Below are positions 23,799 through 35,268 of a stretch of DNA of 64,000 nucleotides, piece by piece. Position 1 is the first letter of the stretch. Every line of letters begins with the position of its first letter. The notes under the pieces are model-generated. The model was given only the letters and a program-made list of their open reading frames with translations. It did not search any database and was not told the DNA's origin. Both the position numbers and the translations under genes were made by a program. This DNA comes from Helichrysum umbraculigerum. Its lineage: Eukaryota; Streptophyta; Magnoliopsida; Asterales; Asteraceae. Location: positions 85,039,337 to 85,103,336 of the forward strand of contig CATIUR010000004.1 in NCBI GenBank assembly GCA_949592205.1. Reading direction: 5' to 3'.

Positions 23799-24242
23799 TA
23801 ATCATTTAAAGTTAAAAGACGGAGAAAACGAACACCGCGCGGAGCGCGGGACGAAGACTGAGAAAGTGGGGATAACCCCCACCTCCCACTCACTTTTTCT
23901 CATTTCTCTATCACTTCTCTCTCTCTCTTCTCTTATTTTCCTCCAAACCACCAAATCACCACAACTAACTAAAACCGCAAATAACACCATTATACGCACT
24001 CGAAACATCAAGATTTTTAGAGATTCACGACCACGACACCACGATCTACATTCCTACCTTTCCGGATTTCCATTTCGGCAATTTGTAAGTTTCCGACAAA
24101 ACCCGAAACTCTCCGTTTTTACTCATTTTTACGTTTTTATGGTTTGTATCAACTTATTATGTCCAAAAATGGGTTGGGTAAAAGATTTAGACCAAACGGA
24201 AGCCTCTCGGCCATTTTTCCTGCCACCGAAATCGTAACAGAC

Positions 24243-24508
24243 CCCGACGTCGCACTCGGCTTGGCCCGATTGCGACGTCAGTTGCAACGTCGCTAATATC
24301 TCTCAGCGTCGCTTATAGCGACGCAACTTCTTACGTCGCATTGATTTGCAAAGTCGCCAATAGCGACGCAGACCGTAACGTCGCAGACCAAATTTACGTC
24401 GCATTAGCGACGCAACGCCCTACGTCGCATTAAATTGTGAAAGTCGCACTTAGCGACGCCATGCTCAACGTCGCAGTCAGGATCTGCGACGTCGCACCCA
24501 ACGTCTCA
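24243..24508 (+). repeat. GCGACG palindromic array in D 5' LTR
   Basis: Many copies of GCGACG(T/C) and its complement, several arranged as inverted repeats; copied in the 3' LTR at 30467-30732 with some changed units. Confidence 0.75.
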
Positions 24509-25841
24509 CAAACCAGAACCACAAAAATACGGATTTTTACTAAGTGTCGAGACTCGAAATTTATCACTCGATTTTACCCAAATTCGGATCCAAATGCGTT
24601 TTTCGTCAAAGCAATATAGTAGAAATAAAAATTTTCCAAGCTGACCTGGCAGCTCGACCCCAGCCAGGGGCTCTACCCCTTGGACCCCGCTACCAGGGGC
24701 GCTGCCCCCGGACCCCCGTACTTAGATTCCGTAACGGCTTCTAAAACACAATCAAAACACATTTTTCAAGTAAAACGCCACGAAATCAAAATAATAATAG
24801 TTGAGATTATTATTACAAATCCGTCACCAACGGGCCGTACACTTTTCAAACACTTAAACGTATCAACCAAATAGTGGAGATTTGGACATTATAGTTGAAT
24901 GAACAACTACAAGGGTGATCTTTTGAGATACCCAATCATGATTATAACCATCACGTGTCGTGGACACCCTCAGGTTACAAGTCTTTGGACTTCATACTCG
25001 GCTAATCAACTTACGTTTGTTTAAACGCTTTCAGACTAAGGTGAGTCAAATGGCCCCTCTTTTTACTGTTTTACTCAGGGGTGTGATATATTGCTCAATT
25101 TTAACATGTGAACGCAAGTACAAACATTTCATATACTACATGAGTTTTTCGAAACTAATCATTTAAAGTCCTCCGTCAGCATAGTTGTTAATACGTTGTA
25201 GCGTGAATATTAGTATATGGTACCATATAGGATTGACCCACCTCGTTCGGGTTAGCAAGCACTAACCGGGTAAACGGACGTACTAATATTTGGGAAGACG
25301 AATGTTGATTAGGCATTCGTGGAGGCACCTCGCCCGGAATTCTCTATAGGGGACCCGGCCCTCGAGTTAAGCTCAACTATGTGCTCATGGCTGTATACAC
25401 GATGACTATCATTTAATTGCTGGATGCAATTCATTATTTAATTGCTGGATGCAATTCATTATTTAATTCTTGCGGTTCATACTATATTAACTGATTTCAA
25501 ACCTGTGAGCTCACCAGCTTTCTAGCTGACCTTTTAGCATATATCGCAGGTACCAAGCAGTAGGATGTTTCTGCTTCAGGACTTTATCTCGAGTCAGCAT
25601 ACAGAAGATTGAGATTTTCTTGCATTAGTAGATTTTGTACAAGTACTTATGTACTGAAATCTCCTTTTATTTAAACTCGAACTATGTAAAGCTTTAAATG
25701 TTGTAAACATTTCAGTTATCAATATATTTTGTTAAAACGACGCATATAGAGTCGTTTACTATATATCTTTGTGCTTTGTTATTGATTAGCAACACCCAAA
25801 TCAAGCTTCCGCAAATCATTAAATTTGGGGGTGTTACAGAT

Positions 25842-25854
25842 TGGTATCAGAGCC
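25842..25854 (+). other. D primer-binding site, initiator tRNA-Met
   Basis: TGGTATCAGAGCC lies 3 nt after the 5' LTR, the standard complement of the plant initiator tRNA-Met 3' end used by most Copia and chromovirus elements. The leader from here to 26166 has no supported ORF. Confidence 0.92.
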
Positions 25855-26166
25855 TAAGGTTATAGTGAACTAGGTTGCATTTAGTGGGCCTAGACTATGA
25901 CCATTAGGCGGTATTCCTTATTAGGTATAACTGGTTCAGTGATTACATCATACGAGTTTAATTTAACATAGCCTGATCAACTATGTACAATTAAGCAAAG
26001 ATGATGTAAGATCTGAAAGTAGTTATGGCTGAACAGGGTACAATAGAAGACTCTGACCTCGAGAGAGCCGAGACTTAAACATGTTTATGCTAGACACTCA
26101 ATAGGCTATATTATATAGGGATTATATGAATATAGGCCTCAATCTTACTAACGCTTTATCTCAGAA

Positions 26167-26640
26167 ATGGCAAACATCCCACCCAATTCATCTCGCTCTC
26201 AATCTGGGTCGCAGAACCCAAGGGTAGCAAGGAGGAACAACAGGTTGCCTCGAGCTGGCCCGTACCCCACTCATTTCACCTTGCCGACCTTAGCCGCTAG
26301 GGTGAACCAACACGAGCAGCGACTTCGCACCATGGATGTCGTGTTGCAAGAAACAAACGAAAACTGGAGACTTACATCCCTTGAACGCATCGAACAAGTC
26401 TCCGACGACCTGGAAACCACAAACAACAACATGGATGTCCTTCGCAACCAAGTAATAGCGATAAGCGTAGAAAATGCCCTCCTACGTCAAAGGATGGAAG
26501 AATGTGAACAGCGTTCACATGAAGCAGAAGAGTATGCCCGTGGACTAGCACTAGCAGAAGATAACGCCCGACAAGCTAGCAGACTTGCAAACACTGTTGA
26601 CCGTCTTGTCACGATGATGGAACAAATTAATCTGCGTTAA
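26167..26640 (+). CDS. D: leader ORF encoding a coiled-coil protein, unknown function
   Basis: ATG to TAA, 157 aa, lying 295 nt upstream of gag in a different frame. The N-terminus (~1-45) is basic and Ser/Arg/Pro-rich. Residues ~45-157 are predicted by eye to be a long helical coiled coil with heptad-like Leu/Met/Val spacing and alternating Glu/Arg (for example RMEECEQRSHEAEEYARGLA). I recognise no family. Its open length in a leader is notable; H and G show no clear counterpart. It could alternatively be a non-coding leader that is open by chance. Confidence 0.5.
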   Translation: MANIPPNSSRSQSGSQNPRVARRNNRLPRAGPYPTHFTLPTLAARVNQHEQRLRTMDVVLQETNENWRLTSLERIEQVSDDLETTNNNMDVLRNQVIAISVENALLRQRMEECEQRSHEAEEYARGLALAEDNARQASRLANTVDRLVTMMEQINLR

Positions 26641-26935
26641 GACTAGTGTAGTCTTTGTCTTGTAATCTATCCTGTAATCTAGTAACTATCTACGCGCTAC
26701 TCAAAAAAAAAAATTCGGTCGGATGTAACAATTCCCGACGCCTTTTGTAATAACTCTGTAGGATGTAACCTTTGAACTCATATTAGCTATCAAATATTCC
26801 TTGTTGTTCAACTCATATTAATTGTCATTTTTCCATGTTGATGTCATGTATTACTGCTTTTATACATGTACATCTATAACAAATACAACTTTCCTACGAA
26901 ATCTCATGTATCTTCATTTCTTTTATTGAAGAATC

Positions 26936-29160
26936 ATGCCGCCAAAGTCAAGACCATACACCGATGCTCAGCTTACATCGCTTATAACCCAGGCTGTTAC
27001 TGAAGCCTTGGCTCGGAATACCCCACAAAACTCCACCAGAAACAGCGATGCCGCTGAAACCACTACTGCTAAACCTTGTTCCTACAAGGACTTTCAAAGC
27101 TGCAAACCCTCCAGCTTCAAGGGTTCTGAAGGAGCCATCGGACTTATCAGATGGTTCGAGAAAATGGAAACTGTTTTCCGTGTCCGCAAATGCGCGGAGA
27201 ACGACAAAGTAAACTTCGCCACCTGCTCTCTTGAAGATGATGCCCACTCTTGGTGGAATTCATATACCCAATCAGTGGGTTCTGACACTGCCTACCAACT
27301 CTCTTGGGAGGACTTGAAAGCAAAACTCACTGCCAAATACTGCTCTATCGCCAAACTCCAAAAGCTGGACGAGGAGTTCTGGAACCTAAAGGTTCAGGGT
27401 GGTGATATCGATGGTTATACCACCAGATTCCAGCAACTCGCTGCCCTCCGCCCAGCCATGGTAAGCACAGAACCTGATAAAATCAGGAAGTACATCCTTG
27501 GCCTTCCTGAGCCTGTTCGGGGGCATGTTGCCTCTTCCAACCAAACCACCATTGACGGTGCAATTCTATTGGCCCAAGACCTGATGTCCATGAGCCAAGA
27601 TTCTGAACCACCCACTTCATCCTCTCAAAACAACAAACGAAAGTGGTCTGACTACCACAACAACCACTCCAACCAACAAAACAAGAAACCCGACACCATC
27701 AAAGCCTACAACACCACCACTGACATCACACGGGGCTACACTGGGAACAAACCCTATTGTTCCAAGTGCAGTCGCCACCATGAAGTTTCCTGTGGTCCCT
27801 TTTGCAACAATTGCAAGAGGTACGGCCATCTCACCAAAGACTGCAATTCTCCTGCCAATAACAATTCCAACAACAACACCAGACCACCCAAAGTCTGCTT
27901 TGAGTGTGGGAAACCCGGGCACTTCAGGGACACGTGCCCCAAGCTGAAGAATAACAACAACAACAACAACAACCGTAACAGCAGCAACAACAACACCCGA
28001 AGCAGAGCCTTCGTCATCAAATCTGGGGACGCCCGCCAAGACCCGAATGTGGTCTCGGGTATGTTCCTCCTCAACAACTTAAATGCTTCTGTTCTATTTG
28101 ATACTGGTGCTAATAGAAGCTTTATCTCTGATGACTTTTGCCCACTACTTGACATCAATCCTGTTGCCTTAGATGTTAAGTACACTGTAAATGGGGAACT
28201 TATAGAAACCGATAGTGTGATACCTAATTGCACTTTAAACCTAGCTGATGAAACCTTTTCAATCGATCTTGTACCCGTTGAAATCGGAAGTTTCGACGTT
28301 ATCATTGGAATGGACTGGTTGTCCAAACACCGAGCTGAAATCATTTGTTACGATAAGATCGTCCGCATTCCACTCACTGCCGGTGGAACCTTGATCATAC
28401 AAGGGGAGACCGGTGGGACGGGACTCAATATCATCTCTTGTTTAAAAACCCGAAAATTTCTGAGAAAGGGTTACCCTGCAATACTCACACACATCACAGA
28501 GAAGAAGTCGGAGGAGAAGCGACTTGAGGATGTGCCGATTGTTAGAGACTTTCCCGAAGTCTTTCCGGAAGAACTACCTGGTTTACCTCCACCTAGACAA
28601 GTTGAGTTCTCAATTGATCTCGTGCCGGGTGCCGCACCGGTGGCCCGTGCACCTTACCGTTTAGCCCCATCCGAACTTCAGGAGTTGTCCTCTCAGTTAC
28701 AGGAACTTCTGGATAGAGGATTCATTAGGCCGAGTTCTTCGCCTTGGGGAGCTCCGGTCTTATTTGTTAAAAAGAAGGACGGTTCATTTCGAATGTGCAT
28801 CGACAACCGAGAGTTGAACAAATTGACCGTCAAGAACCGTTATCCACTTCCTCGCATCGATGATCTATTCGACCAACTTCAGGGTTCAAGTTTCTACTCA
28901 AAAATCGACCTGCCGTCAGGCTATCACCAGTTACGAGTTCGCGACACCGATATTCCAAAAACTGCTTTCAGAACTCGTTACGGGCACTACGAATTCCAAG
29001 TGATGCCCTTTGGTCTAACCAACGCACCGGCTGTATTCATGGACCTTATGAATCGGGTGTGCAAACCTTACCTCGATAAGTTTGTTATTGTCTTTATCGA
29101 TGACATACTCATTTACTCGCGCAACGAGCAAGAACATGCGCAACACCTCATAACCATCCT
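26936..29160 (+). pseudogene. gag-pol: D gag-protease-RT, truncated by deletion
   Basis: ATG at 26936. The Gag core includes FKGSEGAIGLIRWFEKME and FWNLKVQGGDIDGYTTRFQQLAAL. Two CCHC knuckles follow (about residues 290 and 321), then an Asn-rich linker. The protease has FDTGANRSF (Asp ~389) and IIGMDWLSKHRAEI. RT runs from LPPPRQVEFSIDLVPGAAP to the catalytic FIDD (about 722-723). CIDNREL replaces the usual CIDYREL. Just after EHAQHL the sequence jumps to the integrase tail at 29161 in another frame, so RNase H and the integrase zinc finger and core are deleted. A read-through product would end at 29200. Confidence 0.92.
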
Positions 29161-29574
29161 TGGAAAGGCGTCATCCGTTTTGGTAAACGCGGGAAGTTGA
29201 ACCCCAGGTACATCGGGCCTTTTGAGATCCTCGAACGGATTGGCCCCGTAGCTTATCGATTGCAACTGCCATCCGAACTCAGCAGCGTGCACCCCACTTT
29301 TCACATTTCAAATCTGAAGAAGTGTCTGTCTGATGAGACACTTATTATTCCACTAGATGAAATTCGTGTTGACGATAAACTTCACTTCGTTGAGGAACCC
29401 GCTGAAGTCATGGACCGTGAGGTCAAACAACTAACACAAAGTCGTATTCCCATTGTCAAGGTCAGATGGAATTCGCGGCGTGGTCCGGAATTCACCTGGG
29501 AACGGGAAGACCAAATGCGACTCAAGTATCCACAACTTTTCACTGATTCTACATCAAACGCGACCTCAAGCTAA
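29161..29574 (+). pseudogene. D integrase C-terminus with chromodomain
   Basis: The frame opens with KGVIRFGKRGKLNPRYIGPFEI, then HPTFHISNLKKCL and a chromodomain-like tail (VKVRWNSRRGPEFTWEREDQM), ending at TAA 29572-29574. This tail defines the Tekay/Del-type chromoviruses; in active elements it steers integration toward heterochromatin. It is left over from an internal deletion, and its first ATG (29197) is probably not a real start. Confidence 0.88.
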
Positions 29575-29608
29575 ATTTCGGGACGAAATTCTTCTAACAG
29601 GGGGAGAA
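29574..29608 (+). other. D pre-PPT hairpin and polypurine tract
   Basis: Arms AATTTCG and CGAAATT around GGA (29574-29590), overlapping the last base of the pol stop. About 10 nt later comes the polypurine tract GGGGGAGAA (29600-29608), directly before the 3' LTR. Equivalent hairpins lie in G and H. Confidence 0.8.
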
Positions 29609-32062
29609 TGTAACACCCGCCAAATTAGGACTAGTAATTAGTGCCTAATCATATGTTAATACATGTAATTAGTTCTTTGTTAGGATAATTAATGTATCGA
29701 ATTATATATATTGTTGAATATATACGAAATGCGATTTGATTAAATCGTACGCAATTTAAATCGAATGTATTTCGATTCAATTTAATACGGACGTTGGTGA
29801 CCAATTTTATTAAATAACGTTTTATATCAAAAATATTATTATGATAATATTTCGTATTCATTCGGATCATACAAACAAAACTTATACGATTTAAAAATGT
29901 AAAACGCGCAAACAAACTAACTTACACTTTATAACTCAATTATAAATTGATTAGTAAAATATTTAAATAAAATAACGCGTATTAAATTTATATTTTGAAA
30001 ACTTACCATTTAATATATAAAATAATCATTTAAAGTTAAAAGACAGAGAAAACGAACACCGCGCAGAGCGCGGGACGAAGACTGAGAAAGTGGGGATAAC
30101 CCCCACCTCCCACTCACTTTTTCTCATTTCTCTATCACTTCTCTCTCTCTCTTCTCTTATTTTCCTCCAAACCACCAAATCACCACAACTAACTAAAACC
30201 GCAAATAACACCATTATACGCACTCGAAACATCAAGATTTTTAGAGATTCACGACCACGACACCACGATCTACATTCCTACCTTTCCGGATTTCCATTTC
30301 GGCAATTTGTAAGTTTCCGACAAAACCCGAAACTCTCCGTTTTTACTCATTTTTACGTTTTTATGGTTTGTATCAACTTATTATGTCCAAAAATGGGTTG
30401 GGTAAAAGATTTAGACCAAACGGAAGCCTCTCGGCCGATTTTCCGGCCACCGAAATCGTAACAGACCCCGACGTCGCACTCGGCTTGGCCCGATTGCGAC
30501 GTCAGTTGCAACGTCACTAATATCTCTCAGCGTCGCTTATAGCGACGTAGCTTCTTACGTCGCATTGATTTGCGAAGTCGCCAATAGCGACGCAGACCGT
30601 AACGTAGCAGACCAAATTTACGTCGCATTAGCGACGCAACGCCCTACGTCGCATTAAATTGCGAAAGTCGCACTTAGCGACGCCATGCTCAACGTCGCAG
30701 TCAGGATCTGCGACGTCGCACCCAACGTCGCACAAACCAGAACCTCAAAAACACGGATTTTTACTAAGTGTCGAGACTCGAAATTTATCACTCGATTTTA
30801 CCCAAATTCGGATCCAAATGCGGTTTTCGTCAAAGCAATATAGTAGAAATAAAAATTTTCCAAGCTGACCTGGCAGCTCGACCCCAGCCAGGGGCTCTGC
30901 CCCTTGGACCCCGCTACCAGGGGCGCTGCCCCCGGGCCCCCGTACTTAGATTCCGTAACGGCTTCTAAAACACAATCAAAACACATTTTTCAAGTAAAAC
31001 GCCACGAAATCAAAATAATAATAGTTGAGATTATTATTACAAATCCGTCACCAACGGGCCGTACACTTTTCAAACACTTAAACGTATCAACCAAATAGTG
31101 GAGATTTGGACATTATAGTTGAATGAACAACTACAAGGGTGATCTTTTGAGATACCCAATCATGATTATAACCATCACGTGTCGTGGACACCCTCAGGTT
31201 ACAAGTCTTTGGACTTCATACTCGGCTAATCAACTTACGTTTGTTTAAACGCTTTCAGACTCAGGTGAGTCTCATAGCCCCTCTTTTTACTGTTTTACTC
31301 AGGGGTGTGATATATTGCTCAATTTTAACATGTGAACGCAAGTACAAACATTTCATATACTACATGAGTTTTTCGAAACTAATCATTTAAAGTCCTCCGT
31401 CAGCATAGTTGTTAATACGTTGTAGCGTGAATATTAGTATATGGTACCATATAGGATTGACCCACCTCGTTCGGGTTAGCAAGCACTAACCGGGTAAACG
31501 GACGTACTAATATTTGGGAAGACGAATGTTGATTAGGCATTCGTGGAGGCACCTCGCCCGGAATTCTCTATAGGGGACCCGGCCCTCGAGTTAAGCTCAA
31601 CTATGTGCTCATGGCTGTATACACGATGACTATCATTTAATTGCTGGATGCAATTCATTATTTAATTGCTGGATGCAATTCATTATTTAAATCTTGCGGT
31701 TCATACTATATTAACTGATTTCAAACCTGTGAGCTCACCAGCTTTCTAGCTGACCTTTTAGCATATATCGCAGGTACCAAGCAGTAGGATGTTTCTGCTT
31801 CAGGACTTTAGCTCGAGTCAGCATACAGAAGATTGAGATTTTCTTGCATTAGTATATTTTCTACAAGTACTTATGTACTGAAATCTCCTTTTATTTAAAC
31901 TCGAGCTATGTAAAGCTTTAAATGTTGTAAACATTTCAGTTATCAATATATTTTGTTAAAACGACGCATATAGAGTCGTTTACTATATATCTTTGTGCTT
32001 TGTTATTGATTAGTAACACCCAAATCAAGCTTCCGCAAATCATTAAATTTGGGGGTGTTACA
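29609..32062 (+). repeat. D 3' LTR (2454 bp)
   Basis: Same length as the 5' LTR, with about 30 differences seen by eye (many in or near the GCGACG array). It includes the TATA copy (30014), the array copy (30467-30732) and the GC-rich hairpins (30879-30944). Confidence 0.95.
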
Positions 32063-32913
32063 GGTTGTGTCGCATAAGCGTACAATGCTGATTCAACAGC
32101 GACATAGCGATTGTGTCGCATGGTTTTTGCGACATAAGGTACGACACAAAGGGTTTCATACGACATAACCGGCAAAATACGACACTACATGCGACACAAG
32201 GCTTGTGTCGCATTGAAGAACACCAGCCCAGAAAGTCCGACTATCGAGATTTTTTCGGTCAAAAACCCAATTCAAACCCGTTTTTAAGCTATAAAATCGT
32301 GTTTTCTTCATATATTTGGACATATACATGTTATATAACTCATAGATATGTAAAAACAAGCTAAAACGAGAAGTTTCGGGAATTTGTCGGAAACTTACGC
32401 GGTGTCGGATTGGAAATCCGAAAAGATAGAAATGTAGATCGCGTCGAGGTGGTTCCTTTTCTGTAATTATTTTGATGATCCGAGGTCGTTTCGTGTTCTT
32501 ATTTTGATGATTATGGTGGTGGTGGTGTTTTGGTGTGTTTGGAGAGAAAGAAAAGAAAGTGAGAGAAAAGAAATGAGAAATGAGGAAAGAAGAAAGATGG
32601 CGATGGTTTTGGTGGAAGTTTCCCTTTTTCAGTCCACGCAATGTGCTCCGTGCGGTGTTCGTTCTCCCGATTATTTAAACGTTTAATTAATATTAGTTAC
32701 TTTTAGATATGCGTTTTAAAATGCGAATAAATTCCCGATGGTTTGGTTGAAGTATTTTTATTAAAGTACCTTAGGTTGTAGTTATAAATTATAACTTAAA
32801 CTCATTTTTGTTTTGTCGCGCGTGTTTATAATTTAACTTAGTAAATTGTTATTTATACGATACTGTTTAAACTGAAATATTACAAAATAATATCCTTGAG
32901 ATATAATAGTTCC
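32063..32913 (-). repeat. C solo LTR, piece 2
   Basis: Starts with the GGTTG target duplication of D. It continues the GCGACACA array to ~32213, then a stretch homologous to F with a purine-rich block (32536-32597), and ends at the GTTCC duplication of B. Confidence 0.92.
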
Positions 32914-33764
32914 TGATGCGCGCCGAGACGTCAGGTTTTCGGGAATCGCTTCCCTGCCGTTGCGGACCTCACGCTCAACGCGGCATCATGTGGTAGTTTT
33001 AAATTTGTAATAGTCGGGGGGAGCCAAAACCTTCCAAACTACTTACTATTATTGGGTACGAGTACCTGATACTAGTACGTGGTAAGGATGATCCAGGGTC
33101 GTTCCTCACGACGGTAGAATTGAAGCAGAGCTCGTTCAAATAACTTAGTAATTAAGCTGGGTTTTTGGATAGTTGGATAGGTTTGTGTTTGGTTTTCTAA
33201 TTTAATAAACTAATAAAACATAAAATAAAAGGGAAGCTAGCATATATGTAACACTTAAGGATGACGGAAACGTGGTTTACCGTGATTTAGGATAGTGCAT
33301 TACTGTGAGGATGTTCATTATGGGACACATTTAGATAACAGACAAACAAACTATAGGTGTAAACACTAGGACCCTACTTCTTTAGATAGATTCCAAATTA
33401 GTATGTCACTAAGTACCTAGGCTATCGTGATTCTGATCAGAACAGACTATTCGACCCCCCACACTAGTCTTTGTGGAGACAGTGACCCTTGAAGGGTGCA
33501 GGAATAAGGTAACAGGCTGCCCATTGGGTTATTCTGACCTTTCTTAACACCTAAGTCTAAATGTTATTATCTAAACATGTACTGATTATTATCTTTGTAT
33601 TCCAAACTATCAGTTTTGTAGAGTCTAGGGGTTTTAAGAATCCTGAACCACTGCTGGGCTTGACTTTCATCTCTAGACTCATGCCTTAGGTTTTATTAGC
33701 ACAATTACTTCTGTCATGATCTAGAACTCTCCTTTGCGATCAGTCATACATCCCTAGGCACGCT

Positions 33765-34110
33765 TAGCGGGGTACAGTGCATTTTTTCCACAGCTTTGCT
33801 AACCCTAGGTACTTTACGGTGTACAGTACTGTAACCATTTTCCACAATATCTTATAACCCGAGGTCAGTATACCGTGTACTCCAGCTGTCCCACGGTTAA
33901 CCTCCTCTAGGTACAGTTACAGTGTACAGTGCTTGACGCATTTCCACGACGTTTGTAACTAGAGTTGATTTCACCATGTATGACTGCTTTTCCACCTGTT
34001 CACCAACTCTAACTATAGATACGGTGTACTTTAGTTACTGTATTTCCACAGTTTGTTGTAACCAGAGGTAGTCCTACGGTGTACTTAGCATTTCCACAGC
34101 TTTATGATGC
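33765..34110 (-). repeat. Degenerate ~52-bp tandem repeat in B 3' LTR
   Basis: The core CGGTGTAC and variants recur at 33817, 33873, 33920, 33974, 34022 and 34077, each followed by TTTCCAC-type blocks. Intervals alternate ~55 and ~48 bp, suggesting a ~103-bp dimer. The copy in the 5' LTR is offset by about 7742 bp. Confidence 0.6.
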
Positions 34111-35030
34111 CTAGACCATATTCTAGGGTTTCTAGGTAGTCCACAATGACGGTACCAACGGCTTTTCCTTAGGCTTTCACGGCTGGACTCCACCAGTGGT
34201 GTTTCCATTGCTATACCCAGTAATTTAGCCGAATTACAGTAACGGACACGGCTTCGTATGATAATACAGATAACAAACCACCAAAACTTAGGCCTACAGC
34301 TAAGGTGATAGTCACGTGAAGGACTGGAAAGGGTGATCCATAACTAAGTCTAGATGCATGATAAGTTTAGACAGATACAGAGTTTAACAATTCCATTTAT
34401 ATAATAATCGGGAATATTATTCCACAACGGATTGTGCCCACGACTTCCATAGCTTCCACGTTCCGTACTCCACACATAGTGATGTTTCCGGCGCTATACA
34501 AATGAAAGCCGTATAACGTTACCTCCGTTGTTTCATAATGATGTTATCCCAATATCATATATTTGAAGTACATCATCACTACTATTTAAATCATGGCAAC
34601 TATACAAGAAGCTACTCACAAAGCATGGCAATAAGCATTCCAAACATTAATTAATCACAAACATCAAACAAGAACATTATGACAAATTAATACAAGAAAG
34701 GATGGATATTACCGATAAATAATTGCGAGCAGAATAACACTTGTATTTCTCTGAATAATATCCCAAGTATTACAAATGCTAGCTTCTACGAATTACATTA
34801 CATAGCTACTCCTAAAGCGACGGATTCTCTCTCTAATCTTCCCAATAGTTTCTAGAGAGAGAAACTAGAGAGAGAGACTAGAGAGAGAACCTAATTACCT
34901 ACGATTTCTCCTCTAACTCCTAAGAGTAGTGCTAGAGAGAGAAATTTACTAATTATTCTAGTGAGAGAAAGAAGTGAGAATGAATTGAAATTGTGAGATT
35001 GGATCATCAAAATGAGGAGGTGGTGGTGAG

Positions 35031-35040
35031 TATTTATAGA
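35031..35040 (-). promoter_or_regulatory. TATA box of B 3' LTR
   Basis: TCTATAAATA on the minus strand; repeated in the 5' LTR at 42773-42782, where it would drive the B transcript. Confidence 0.65.
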
Positions 35041-35156
35041 TTTGGCTCAACCGTATTCCTCAACCGTATTCCCACCTCCAAAATCTCAACCGTATTCCTC
35101 AGCCGTATCAAAATCACACCTTGGATGACCAAAACACATGATACGGTTGAGATTGG

Positions 35157-35268
35157 CCGTATATGGGAGGATTTGGCCATATACGGCTGGACCTTGGCCG
35201 TATACGGTTGGGACAGGCCGTATACGGCTTGGTCTTGGCCGTATACGGTTGGGCTTGGCCGTATCCGG
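35157..35268 (-). promoter_or_regulatory. Phased palindrome array x6 in B 3' LTR
   Basis: Sites begin at 35157, 35177, 35198, 35218, 35239 and 35259 (spacing 20, 21, 20, 21, 20). Three are perfect CCGTATACGG and three have one change. They lie upstream of the TATA box in B's orientation. Confidence 0.7.

Larger units (their letters stand above)
23385..25838 (+). repeat. D 5' LTR (2454 bp)
   Basis: Contains a TATA box (23790), a CT-rich leader-like stretch (23886-23950), the GCGACG array (24243-24508) and GC-rich hairpins (24655-24720). A 123-codon ORF at 23866-24237 is repeated in the other LTR and shows no domain; I do not call it a gene. Confidence 0.95.
23385..32062 (+). mobile_element. 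D: internally deleted chromodomain-type Gypsy element (8678 bp)
   Basis: LTRs 23385-25838 and 29609-32062 are each 2454 bp, begin TGTAACACCCGCC and end GGGGGTGTTACA. The GGTTG duplication (23380-23384 and 32063-32067) is perfect. An initiator-Met primer site follows the 5' LTR and a polypurine tract precedes the 3' LTR. The internal region of 3770 bp is short because RNase H and most of integrase are missing. I noticed about 30 LTR differences, more than in B, H or G, so it looks older than they are. Confidence 0.96.

Noticed and set aside
23866..24237. 123-aa ORF in the D LTR (also 30090-30461)
   Set aside because: Duplicated only because the LTR is duplicated; overlaps the CT-rich leader, no recognisable domain.
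25842..25854. Possible tRNA fragments at the primer sites (also 2483, 40630, 48158, 57666)
   Set aside because: Only the 3' terminal complement is present next to LTRs; these are primer-binding sites, not tRNA genes.
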